From assembly GCA_027886175.1 (NCBI GenBank), contig JAJNNQ010000075.1, positions 83,369,001 through 83,433,000 of the forward strand: a DNA stretch of 64,000 bases, read 5' to 3'. Positions 1 to 27,000 of the stretch are shown here, in pieces. This stretch comes from Phylloscopus collybita. Its lineage: Eukaryota > Chordata > Aves > Passeriformes > Phylloscopidae. Position 1 is the stretch's first letter. Every line of letters begins with the position of its first letter. Position numbers and translations under genes: made by a program. Below the pieces are notes generated by a model. It was not told the DNA's origin. It saw only the letters and a list, made by a program, of their open reading frames with translations, and made no database searches.

Positions 1-15571
<15,571 letters not shown>

Positions 15572-15959
15572 TTTGAAAATATCAGCAGTCTCGGTGCTTT
15601 ACCCTCCTGCTATGACTGAGACTTCTAAATGGACCAACAGCACTTTAGTTGCAGGACAACTCCCAGCATTGTGGAGCTGCTTCTTTATTCAGCTGTTAAA
15701 AGAAGGAAAGTATTTCTCCAGGTTGCAGGAACGTGTTTCTTCTGGAGCAGCATGTTCTCCATGCCTGCAAGTGCTACATTAGCTTGGTTTCACAATGAAC
15801 TTTTCTCTATCTAGTCTTATATCCTCATTTACTTATCAAAGGCTCCTTAAAGTTTAAATTATCATGTAAAATTAACTGTTTCTTATCTGAGCCCAGAAGG
15901 CAATCTGTCACTATGTTATATCTGTAGCCAAGGTTCATTTGACACTAGAGTCAAATAAA
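15572..15959 (+). other. MYLK4: candidate MYLK4 3' UTR with AATAAA
   Basis: The sequence from the TGA to the first clear AATAAA (15954-15959) would be a 3' UTR of about 390 bases. A second AATAAA at 16910-16915 could serve a longer form. An A-rich run and 13 Cs follow the first signal, so cleavage-site context is not typical. Confidence 0.4.
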
Positions 15960-18396
15960 AAAAAAACAACACAACCCCCCCCCCCCCAAAATTGCAGCAA
16001 ATTTAAAGCTGCTTTCTGTAGAAGATTTGAAGTTTGTTTTTCCTGTCACACTAAAATGAGTTAAGGATTAGCTCAACCAGAATTAAAGCCCCGTTAATGT
16101 AACGGGAGTGGAAGGGAGAAGTATGTCTTTCCTTGTGTATAAGTGAATTTGCTGCAACTGTGATACAGTACATTTCAGGATTTTTTAGCCTGATGAATTA
16201 CTGCTCACTGTAAATACACTTGGATTAATTAGACAAGAAAGAGAACAAGGCATTCTTCAAGGCACTGTACTTGTGCAGACCCTGTTCGCCAAAATGCAAG
16301 TATAAATCAGAGTTATTTTAACAGACCATGATTTTATATCAGCTAATCTGTTTAATGCTAATTTAACTGATTAGGACCACTGGCAAAGAGGTGAGTCAGT
16401 GCTTTGCTCATTATAACCTCTGAGTACAGGCTCAAGTAAAAGTCCTCTGTATCTCTAAAGATTTCTTATCGTGGTCCCAAGCCTTTCTGATTCTTAACTA
16501 GGTAAAAAAAAGTGGGAGTCAGAACAGCTGAATTTTTCACCTGAAATTTTTTGATTATTGCTCATCATTAAGTGAATCTAAGCTGCCAAGGCTCTGAAGT
16601 TAAAATAATGAGACTTACTCCCTGCTGTATATGGCTTGGTTTCAGAACTACATAAATGCAAACTGTAATGAGCATTTTATTTATTCATGCTGTTGTGGTG
16701 TCTTTACATTGTCTTTGCTTAATCCAGTTCTGATCAAACCACATACTAACATAGCTATCTCTATATATTTATCTATGCATTTCATGTGTTTATATATTTA
16801 AGTTCTGTCTTTTTAAAAAAGGGATCAACATGACGCAACAGTATTATTCATCACCACTCAGTGAATTTCTTCTCACGTCTTTATCCTTTCAGTATAGCAT
16901 TCATTTTGAAATAAAAACGGGCCCATTAATGGGACATCGTGGCCATCACACCCTCTACAGCCAGTTTGATCCAATGTTTTAAAATTATTGTAGTACACCC
17001 TTTAAGACTGCTCCTGTAAATGAACTGGGCTTCTTACACCTGTGACGTCTTAGTAATACTGATCTGTTGCATGAGTTTGCCAGTACTGCTATCACACTCT
17101 GACACACCATGTAACTTTTATATGATATAGAGCACTGCCAGCTTCAAGTCCTCATCTGTAGTCTTAACTAAAGTAAACTTTGATGAGCAGAAATGGAAGT
17201 TTCTTTGGGAAAACACTGAGCAGTCTCAAAGCAAGAAAATATGCATATGACTGTTAGGTAGAAGCTGAGCTGCTGTTTTTAGTCACCACTTACACTTGCC
17301 TGGTCAAAATGAACAGAAAAGTTGCCTTTTTGTTAGGGCTGGAGTTCCCATTCCTGTTCTGACTGTCTTCAAGATATTGTAGCTTTTTTTTACAGTAAAC
17401 AGCTCAATGATCAGGGTGAAATGCAGCAAACCACTTCAGAATTACAGGATCTCATTATGTGCTCTGGTGCCATTATTGTAGAATTGGATCAGGGTTTAGT
17501 TTTTCCTTTGGTAGATTTTGCATGGATAAATTGCAAGTAATTTTCAATCTTATTAGCTGTACTAAAATAATACTGAGACTACAGCCTTTTCTGCTTTGTC
17601 ACTCAGTTGTATTAAGAGGATTTATTATTTGCTTGTATATATATCTGAGTGGTAATTAAGAGCTTAGTGCCATGCAGATCAGTCCAGCTGGAGTGTGTCA
17701 TGCTGAGTCAACTACAAATCCTCCAGGAGCAGTCAGAAAATGTGGCCTCTGTTGAGCACAACCCCAAGTTCATCTCTACACTGTTCTGTCAGAAATAGGA
17801 ACGCATGGCAGGATAGAAGAGCTGGACACATCTCCCCCACCTTGAGAATTTAGGCGTAAGTTGAGGAGGGGACCTCCTCAGCAGCAGCCTCTGGCTTGTG
17901 CAACCAGGCAGTGTGCTAACACAATCAAGGCATTTAACTTCCACTCTTAATAACATGGATAATGATGGTTACGCTCTAGACTCTTGTCTGTAAATTGTCC
18001 CACTGTTTCATTCTTGGAGCAGCTCCTGCAGTAGGGGGTGAATTTGAGAGAGGGACAGTCAGAGGAGGTTGGACTAAGCAAGTCTCTGCAGTGACTGAAG
18101 GTGCCATTTGGTGCCCAGGGTTAAGCCCAAGTGGGCCTGCAGGTGTCCAGTGGAGGAGGAAAGAATCCCAAGTGCACTTCTTCTTTTTGCTCCACAGATG
18201 CTGGATCTGCACACTGAGGCAAAAGGGAGGTACATTACCTGGGGCCTTACTGTTACCAAGGGTAAAAAATTATACTGCTGTGTAATCATCACTGCTGTGT
18301 ACAGCAATGTGCCTGAGAGGAATGTCTCCAGATGTTCATTTGTGTCTTGTATCCACCTCAACATGAAAAAGATAAATTTTTACACCTCTTTACATT
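15960..18396. other. non-coding sequence after MYLK4
   Basis: Starts with an A-rich then C-rich run (C13 at 15975-15987), followed by AT-leaning unique sequence and AATAAA at 16910. No gene seen. Confidence 0.5.
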
Positions 18397-18584
18397 GAGG
18401 GTGGCAGAGCACTGGAACAGTCTGCCCAGGGAGATCATGGCGTCTCCCTCTTTGGAGACATTCCAAACACTCCTTGATGTGTTCCTGTGTCACCTACTTT
18501 AGATGACCCTGCCTTGGCAGGGGGGTTGGACTGGATGATCTCCAGAGGTCCCTTTCAACCCTAAAAATTCTGTATTTCTGTGAT
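18397..18584 (+). mobile_element. CR1 LINE, 5'-truncated 3' end
   Basis: Contains the avian CR1 3' landmarks in order: GGCAGAGCACTGGAACAG, CTGCCCAGGGAGAT, a TGTTCCTG-type block, GGTTGGACTGGATGATCTCC and AGAGGTCCCTTTCAACCC. No octamer tail remains. A short dead-on-arrival copy with no ORF. Confidence 0.9.
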
Positions 18585-18740
18585 CTTTTCTAGCTGTTGC
18601 AACTTTAGTAAATAATATCTTGAGACAGATTCTTTTTAGTGGCTTCCTGATAGTGTCTCATTGCACTTTGAGCAGCATGCTCTTTTGTGTGTGTGCTCAC
18701 ATATGTAAGTTTGGTTTGTGTTCTCTTTTACTTTGCCCTA

Positions 18741-18890
18741 CCTCTGGAAACATTCTAGAGTGAGTTGGACAGGTCTGTAAGCAACCTGATCAAGTGGGAG
18801 ACCTCTTTTCTCACTGCAGGAAGGTTGAACTAGATGCCCTTTAAAGGTCCTGTCCAACTCAAACTATTCTATGATTCTATGATATTATGA
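18741..18890 (+). mobile_element. CR1 LINE, 5'-truncated 3' end with octamer tail
   Basis: Shows GAAGGTTGAACTAGATG, TTAAAGGTCCTGTCCAACTC and the terminal ATTCTATG repeat (about 18866-18882). The octamer tail is diagnostic for CR1. Same strand as the copy 156 bases upstream, but more diverged in its 5' part. Confidence 0.9.
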
Positions 18891-18977
18891 TTTAAATATG
18901 TTCTGTAATGACTAATAGCTAAAGCCTGCTGTGTTCAATTATTGTTTTGACACATCATCATTTATTTTCTACTAGGT

Positions 18978-19030
18978 CATAATAATGCTAAGGCTCTAAT
19001 GCTGTAATGCATAATAATGCTAAGGTTCTA
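18978..19030 (+). repeat. 32-bp tandem duplication
   Basis: The block CATAATAATGCTAAGG then CTCTAAT recurs once with a period of 32 bases, with one C/T difference in the second copy. Confidence 0.8.
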
Positions 19031-22000
19031 ATAAGTCACCTACATCTGTGTAAGTTTGCTTGTAATTTTTGGTACATATTGGCTTATGTGATTGCATTTG
19101 GAAACTGTGAATTGCTGTGCCTGTGGGCAGGTTTGGGTGTGAAAGGCACTGTTGGAGCTGCTGTTATTCCGTTTACCTGTATGCTCATGGACAGACAGGG
19201 ATGACTGCAGGTACTTCAAGAGTAGTAAAGAAACATCAGTGGCAGAGGGAGGAATGAAGTGCCCAAATGCAGTGCTTGTTTTGTGCATTCTTTCTGACAT
19301 CTAAAAATTAAAAAATGAAATCCTGGGAACATGACAACTGTCACCTGGCACTCATAAGAATCAGGATGCTGTTATTCCCACTCCTATAGATGCAGCAGAT
19401 ATACTGCATGACAGATAAACCAGAGTAGTCTACGACTGACATCAAGATTAGAAGCAAATATGCTTGGCACAAGATGGGACACTAGTTGTTTTTCAACTGT
19501 TTTTCTATGTTGTACATCCTGAAGATTATGAAATGGGTAAAAACCTTTTCTGCAGAAAGATCTCCATACTATCATGTCCATGTTTGTGAATGCCTGCAGC
19601 CAGTCGCTCCTCTGGGTACCCTCACAGCAGATGCAGTTGGCAACCTGGAAAATCCACTCTGGAGATTACAAGAGCAGCTGCATTTTAATTTTGTTTTTAT
19701 TTTCCCTCTATTGTCAGAAGCTGAATAAAGTTAAAGCTAAGCTAAAATCTTGATCCCAACCAGGAATAGCAGGGTAGCTTGAAGAAATAAGTAAGGGAAG
19801 TGCTAGATCCATCTTTTGTGATGTGAGCCCAGTTTAACCACCCCATCTTCCTGCCAAAAATATCTACTTTACACCAGTCCTGATCAGTAAAAGTAAAAAG
19901 AACCTTAATCTTTTTAACAGTGAAGGAATTTCTCAATCAAGAAACAGTTTTTCTGAAGTGGTTAAATTGCTGCAGTAAAAGCCAAGTTATTTTTAGCGTT
20001 TTCAGTTTAATGCTGAAACTGTAAATCACTGACAGCCTCTTTCAGCAAAATGGCCCCCACCACGAGCTGTGAGAAAAGAAATGTTTGTCAGCTCTTCTCC
20101 ACTGACGGAGACCTGCAAACACTGGATTCTGTTCCACTGGCTCCAGTAAGCAGGGCAGCTCCTAGCTTTTGGACTCCCCAGAGTACTGATTGAATGGATG
20201 AATGAGTACCGATGCTCCAAACTCCTTCAAGGAGGATGATGCATCTTGATATACTGCTTTTATCACGGATACATACTTGCTCTTGTGTCTCCTGTGAATA
20301 AAACTGGACACTGCATGAATCTGTGTAGGAATGTTAGACTGTTTCACCTTCCGTGAAGGCTTGGTAGCTGAACAACTAACTACCTGTTTCAAACTTAGCT
20401 GAAGACTGGCAGAGATAGTGTTTTGTAAATATGTTTTAGTTGTGTCTGTAGAGTTAGTGATTTCATTTTGGTGTGGCAGAACTAGTGTTTGTGTACCCCA
20501 TGGCAACTTCCTTTGAGTTTAGAGGACAGGCATATGGCAACTAAATCATGAAGCATGTGGATTTTCATGTACCTTATCACTTTGGTTTGCATATCTGGTT
20601 TTGTAGATTAATTGATGTATCTCTGGTATGTGGTCTTTTGTGAAAACCATGAAGCAATCTTGTAAAAAGATGAATGAGGAATAAATGCTGATTTTGTTTA
20701 CTCCAGGGTTTTTGTTTGCTGTATTTAATGTGCCTGTTGTTTATATTAGTGACAGAAAGAAGCATGGCCTTTTTCTCAACTGCTGTCTCTAGACACATGA
20801 AGAGAAAAGCAATTTCCATTGAAACAAATGTACCTACATCAAAGGTTGACCCAGGCTCACAGTTTGCACTCACTCCTTGTAAGAAAACCTCAGCTCTCTC
20901 TGCAAGTAACTGGGACTTGAGGTGCTCTTGCCTGCAGTCTTGCTGGAAGTCCTTAAGACCAGGTTACTAAGGAGGAAATTAGAAATTACTGAAATTTCTG
21001 GTGTTTGGTCACTCTAGAGACATGGTGTACTTTTCTCCTAATTTGTCACACTTGCACCACTGGTCTACTCAGTATTGCCGTCTGGGGGCTGCACTTTAAC
21101 CTTACACCATCTAGGAGTTCATCAACTACCAAAACAGTCTGGAGTCAGAATATTGTTTCCCACAGAGTTAAATAAAACTTCAAGTGGTCTGGCTAGTGAA
21201 AAAATAAAAATTGAGAAAAAGGTTACAGGGTAAGAAATCAGGAAGCAATCTCTGATGGACACTGGTCTGTATTCAGTAAGTAGAACTTTTTCTGGCTACC
21301 CACAGCTCTGGTTGCAGCACTTGAGACATGCACCATACTTGAGAAACAACTTTGGCTTCTTACACTGGAAGGTTCTCATTTAGCACCAGCCTGTATTTGG
21401 TACGCCTGAGGTTTGCAGGTGTGAGATCTACATGCACACCCTCCTGATTAAGCTGCAAGTTAAATCAGCCAAAGGGTTGCGTTCATTGCCTGGAGAGCTC
21501 AGTGCTCCTGGTTGACATGGAACAAAGCCATCACAATCTGGCTGGCAGAGCTTGGAGGCTGAAGGAATCAACAAGAGAACAATTTTACAGCAGCCAAATA
21601 GGGGACATGCAGCTGTTGCCCCTTTGCAGCTGCCCAAGGCAGCCCCAAGACCACCAGCCATTTCAACAGGAGCCTAGGTTAGCTGGTAAGCCCAGGCAAA
21701 ACCTGAGCTCCAGCATCTGTCCACAAAAGACCCTGGGGAGCTCAGTAGGTGTCTGAAAGTCTTTCAGGGTGACAGCCCAGAGTGAGTTCCTACTTATGAC
21801 CTGGCCTTATACATTTGCTCTTCATTTGCCTTTCTTGAAACCTATTGCTGTGCTTTAGTTTTCAGTGCCTTTGACCCTGGTGTAGGAGTTTTTGTCCAGA
21901 AAATTTTAACATCTGTGCCTTAAAACTGATGAGGAAGACTTTGTTGTAGTACCTTGGTCCTCTCAACAGCTCTTGCTAAATGCATGCCGCTGGCAAAAAT

Positions 22001-23639
22001 AAAATAAATGGAGCTAAAATAATGTTCAGCTCCCTGTATGCGTCTGTAAAGCAACTCCACACTTTTAAAATGTGTTCCTTAAGTTCATGTGGTTAAAAAT
22101 ATGTTGACTACAGGAAAAAAATCCAACAAGGGACATTCATAATTCTTCATTAATTAATAGTCAACCCTTTTTCTCCCCCAATTATTTCAAACACCTGCTC
22201 ACAGTAAATTTTCTTTGCAATTTTTTAATGCTTTTTTAATATTACCCAGAACTTGGAAACATACACTAAGCTTCTCTTATTTTTAATTATTTTCAAATTA
22301 ATTTTAATTTTCTGAATATTTTCAGTGCTGCCCATTCATTCAATAAAACTGAATTTTAATTTTAATTTTTTTTCTTTAAAGACCTCCTAAACTTTCCAGA
22401 GAAACTTTATGGGTTGTTTTAATGAAAGCTTTTGGAAAAGGGACTGGATATTTCAAAATTCCTCTCTTGAAGCCTCCTCATCCAAAAAGAAGTGGGTGGG
22501 GGGAGGGAGGAAATCACTTCATCTGGTGACTCACATCTCTTGCATGCAAGTAAGAATTCATCCAGGAGCTGAGCCATCTTGTATTTGGAGTGCAGGCTCC
22601 TCTGGGTGCAGCAGCAGGGCCACCACCCCCAGCAGCGCCTCTCCTCTCTGGGTGGGCTGTGTCCATCCTCAGGCTTCCAGCTTGAGCCCGTCTCCAGTGG
22701 CTGCACAGAGAACCTCTGCACTGCCACCACAGACGTGAGGCTGTCCCTGGGGCTCCACAAACTCCTGCCTCCTGGGGACACAGAGCTGTGACTGTGGCAG
22801 AGATGAGGAAGGGAGGGTGAAAATCGTTATTTCCAGAGCTGTCCACTTCTCACCACCTAATCTACATGCATGTCCTCTCTTTGCTTTAGTTGCCCAGTCA
22901 CTGTTTTATGAACTCTGATCTTTGTCTATCTCTATAATTTATGTAGGTGTGACATCTGACCACTGTAAACAGACCAGGGCAACCAACTTTCAGGATGACC
23001 TTGGTCCTCCAGTAACATGAATACTTTCATGGAGGGGGTACCAGGACACCCCTGCTCTGAACCTTGAATCTGTTCACACCATTTCGGTCTGTGTGGTCTC
23101 AGGGGTCGGGGATAATTTAGAGACAGGTGGCAGGGTCTTGGCTTGTAAAAATGTGGTGTCAGCTGAGCACTCCTGCTGCATCGCCGTGTCACCTGCTACT
23201 CGTACCTCTCTGCTTTGTCAGGCAGTTCGTAATGGGTTTCTAATCCCTCACTGACAAAGCTCATGTCATGGCTAACACTGGGGAAGCCAAACCACCAGAT
23301 TGCTGAAAGGAGATTGTTTAACTGGCACTGACATTTGCTAAGTTTTTTCATTTTGCTTTTAGCTTTATTTTTTCGTTATGGTTCACTTGTGCAAACTTAA
23401 GAAATATCCATTGCAAGGAGCTTTCATCTACTCTGCTCTTAATCCCTGCAGTTGCCCATGTTCCATGGACAGGAAGAAGCTTTCTAATAGTAGGAGTTTG
23501 TTGATCTTTTTCATCTTTGCCCGAGTGAAAGTGCTGTCACAGAGCTATTCAGATGGCCTGAAATGTTGGACTTAGTCCCACAGGCACCTGTAGTCAGAGC
23601 AAAAAGCAATAGTGACTGCAAGCTGTGTCCTGACCGTGG
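19031..23639. other. non-coding sequence
   Basis: No supported gene. Includes an AT-rich, TAAT-rich stretch at about 22140-22380 and a G-rich run at 22489-22513. Several overlapping frames around 22.4-22.85 kb lack any family motif. Confidence 0.5.
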
Positions 23640-23666
23640 ACACCTTCCTGAGATGGGGCCGAAGCT

Positions 23667-23708
23667 GTCAGTCAGTCAGTCAGACAGTCAGTCAGTCAGT
23701 CAGTCAGT
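23667..23708 (+). repeat. (CAGT)n microsatellite
   Basis: About ten CAGT units with one interrupting AGAC unit, at the edge of a CpG-rich block. Confidence 0.95.
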
Positions 23709-24080
23709 ACCACCAGGGGAGAACTGGTACGGTGGGAAGGCGATGCCCCCGTAACGGGGAGCATTTCAAGGGCCGATGTGTGTGTCTGGTGTTCCCTGCG
23801 CAGCCCTGCCCGGGGGGGGAGGCTCAGCGCTGGCGGTGCCCAGCGCTGGCGGTGGCCGTGCCGAGCTGGTGACACCGCGCTGCAAAGGGCCGGCGCGGCC
23901 ACCAGAGGCCAGCAGTGCTGTTCGGGAGCTGCCACAGTGGCCCCTGCCTCGTCTCCGGAGGGGATGCTTTGGGAAGGCACCTTGCGCCCTGAACTGCCGG
24001 GGCCGGCCGCGTTAGGTAGCACAGCGGCATTCCCAAATCCCTCCCGTGCCAACCAATGCGTGTGGAGGCGGGTGACCTTT
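23709..24080. promoter_or_regulatory. CpG-rich block 1, candidate promoter or enhancer
   Basis: CpG and GC content rise sharply against flanking AT-rich DNA. It contains a CTCF-like core CCACCAGAGGCCAG (23899-23912), a CCAAT box (24050-24054), a GGCGGG box near 24066, and on the minus strand AAAGGTCA (NBRE-type nuclear receptor site) near 24070-24077. No coding exon could be identified in it. Confidence 0.45.
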
Positions 24081-27000
24081 AAAATACTTCTGACTAATAA
24101 AACACTATTTATTTGCAGGGAAAAACTGCCCTAAGCGCAGCTTTTAACCTCTCCCCATCCTTAGCCTGTCCTTAGCACACCAAGCAGAAGGATGCAGGGA
24201 AGTGCCTGAGCTATGGAATCAGAAAAAGGTTGGAGAGTTTGCACCATGTGAGGCTGGCCGGGGCCACTGTGGGCAAATGTAGAGTGCAGCTGGGAGTGCT
24301 CCTTACTTACTGCCATTTTACATCATTCACCCTTTGGCAATAGCATTGCTTCAGGTCATCTGCAGAAACACAAAGAGAAGACTGATGTGATTTAGGATTT
24401 GCCTTTAAATCAGCTGACAGGAATAGAAAAACTTTGAGAAACTTGCACACTTCTGCTGTAAATAGGAATCTACATAGGATATGGTTTGTGTGTTGAGAGT
24501 GAGATCCTGTAAGAAGTTGAACACATCAGGTGAGACCATGGGTACTCCTCTGCTGGCTTGAACGGGGTGAGAGAGAATCAGGCAACTACTACCGTGAGTT
24601 CTTTGTGTACTAAAACACTCATTTTTTCTTTTCCCTGTGCACAGAAGTCCTGTTTCCATATTGAAAAAGCAAGAATGGAGGTCAGAAGTTCCATGTCATC
24701 ATTTCTTTATTCATATGGAAGCTGAATGTTTATTCATTAATCAGAACCAGAAATTACATGGTAATTTCTTTCATGGTAAAATCTTTGTGATGGCTTCATC
24801 CCATCTGCAGTGACATAACACCTCCTCCAATCAATTTCTTCTTGCACTATGGCACATTAAAAAAAAAAAAAAAATCAACCTCACTTCTTCTCTGATTTTG
24901 TTCACCTTTGAGCCATTGGTTTTTGCTTTACATTTGCCAAACTGAACAAATCCCTGGTAGCAAATGCCTCCTCACCTATATACTTCTAGACTGACTGTAT
25001 AAGCCCGCACTCCACCTTTTCTTTACAAAATGCAGGGATGCTTTTTCCTGTCTTTCACCACAAGACATGAAATACATTCTCACAAGTCTCTTTTTTATGT
25101 ATATGCTGGTTTTCCAAAATCATTTTTATTCTGTAGGCAGTGTAATGCAACATAGCCAGCCAGGAACTGTCACCTCAGTGTCAGCTACAACAGGAGCATG
25201 GGGTCCCTCCTATTAATTCCTCACTTGTCCCTTCCCACACTCTTGATCACCATTAACCTCGCTGCTTGTTAGGTCACAAAATTTTGGCTATGACCTGCAG
25301 GTTACCAGTGCCTGGCTTTCCCTGCTAGCCAGGACAGAAGTTCCCAGCCCACAGAAAGGCCCTGTGTTCCTTTGGTATCTGGTTAACAACATTTCTACAC
25401 AGGTAGCAGTCACCGGACTCCAAAAAGAACTTCATTTTGCACTCATCTTCCCTCTACATACTGGTTGAAGACCCTGTGTGACAACAGTGTCTTAGGTCAG
25501 TTCAAACATTTTCACCTCAGTCCCCAAAATGCTGGAGTTACATATTCTTTCAATCAAAGTTTAAATAAGAAAAAAAAAAAAAAGTTAACAGAGAAGACTT
25601 GTTATGGAAATATGGCATAAATCTGGCAGGGGCTTGTTTGTGAGGGTCAAGGCGTGGCAGGCATCCACAGGCAGTATGGGAGCAAGGTAGAAATAATTCA
25701 GCCTTAAGAAAAGTCAGGAATCTGACTCACTGTAAGCACATGATGCTGATGGGGGTACGAGCAAAGACCCCTGCCAATACTGTATTTGGCCTGAGGATTT
25801 AGCGGAGTTTTTAGAAGTAAGGGCATAAAAGTACTGAGACCAAATTCATCTGCTGTCATTTGTCTTGGTCTTCCAAGCCATAGCTAAGACTACGCAGTTT
25901 ACAGTGCAAGTAGACAAACAAGCCAAAGGCAGCAGGAGAGCAGATGTGCAGTTGCTGACCTGAGTCCACTCCTCTTGCAGATTTGGTCACACATCTCCTC
26001 TCCAGTCCTGTCTCAACAAGCTACACTCCCTGATGCTGACCACAACACATGCATACTGTCACAAGCCCCTGCCATCCAGGTGTGCTGCTTCACCACTGCT
26101 CTGAGCATTTCACAGCCTTTTCTGAGCAGAGCCTGATCTTGGTCATTGCCAACCAGCTCATGCTGACAGAGACCAGGATAAATCTGTGGCATGGACAGGG
26201 AATGAGGCCAGCTCCCTTGAAAAAGGTGAATGTGAGCCCCAGCAGCCCAGTGGGTCAGGGATGAATCTGGTTGAAGATTAATGGATGAAGGACAGCAAAA
26301 AGCTGAGGAAAGTTACAAATGTGCCAAACGATGCAGAAGGTGGAGGACACAGGTCATCCACTTACACTGTTTCCTGACACAGTGATCACCACTGAAGTTA
26401 CAGCAGCATTACTGGTGATTTGGCTCAACAGGGTCAGAGCCTTTGGCTGCACTGGTTTGCAGGGAAGGATCTTGCCCAGAGACAGTGAAAGATCATCCAT
26501 AGCCCTCATTCTCCTGTGACCGTGTCCTCTCATTTAAAGACTAGAACATCTCCACGCCCTACAGCATGTGCTTACACCACCTCTCTTGCACGTGGTGAGA
26601 GGTCAGGAGAGTCTTACTAGCAAAGTTGCCAGAGGCAGCAAAGATGAGATGGGCAGTTGTCTTCTCTCCTGGCTGCCAGTTGCATCAAGAGTACAAGGAA
26701 CAAGTTGAAAGGGCTGGTGTAGCATATGGAATGAGTCTCTACTCCTAATTGCTTGAGAATATTTGTGCATGGTGGCACACTCTATATAAAGGCAGCATTG
26801 TCAATTTTGAGCATCAAAGCATCATGCCTTCCAAACTCCTGAGAGTGGCTTAGAGGTCCTGAGACTTCTTAAAAACAACAGATGTCAATTTCCTTTTATT
26901 TTCCTTTGGGTTTTGGAGCCTTTTGGGGAGAATTTTCTTCCTCTTTGTTGTAAAAGTAAGGTTTACTTCTGCTCTGAATGAATGCAAAGGGCCTTATGGA

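Noticed and set aside
22409..22846. Overlapping frames of about 110 codons on both strands
   Set aside because: No domain, high Ser/Pro/Gly content from GC-rich sequence, and frames are open on both strands at once.
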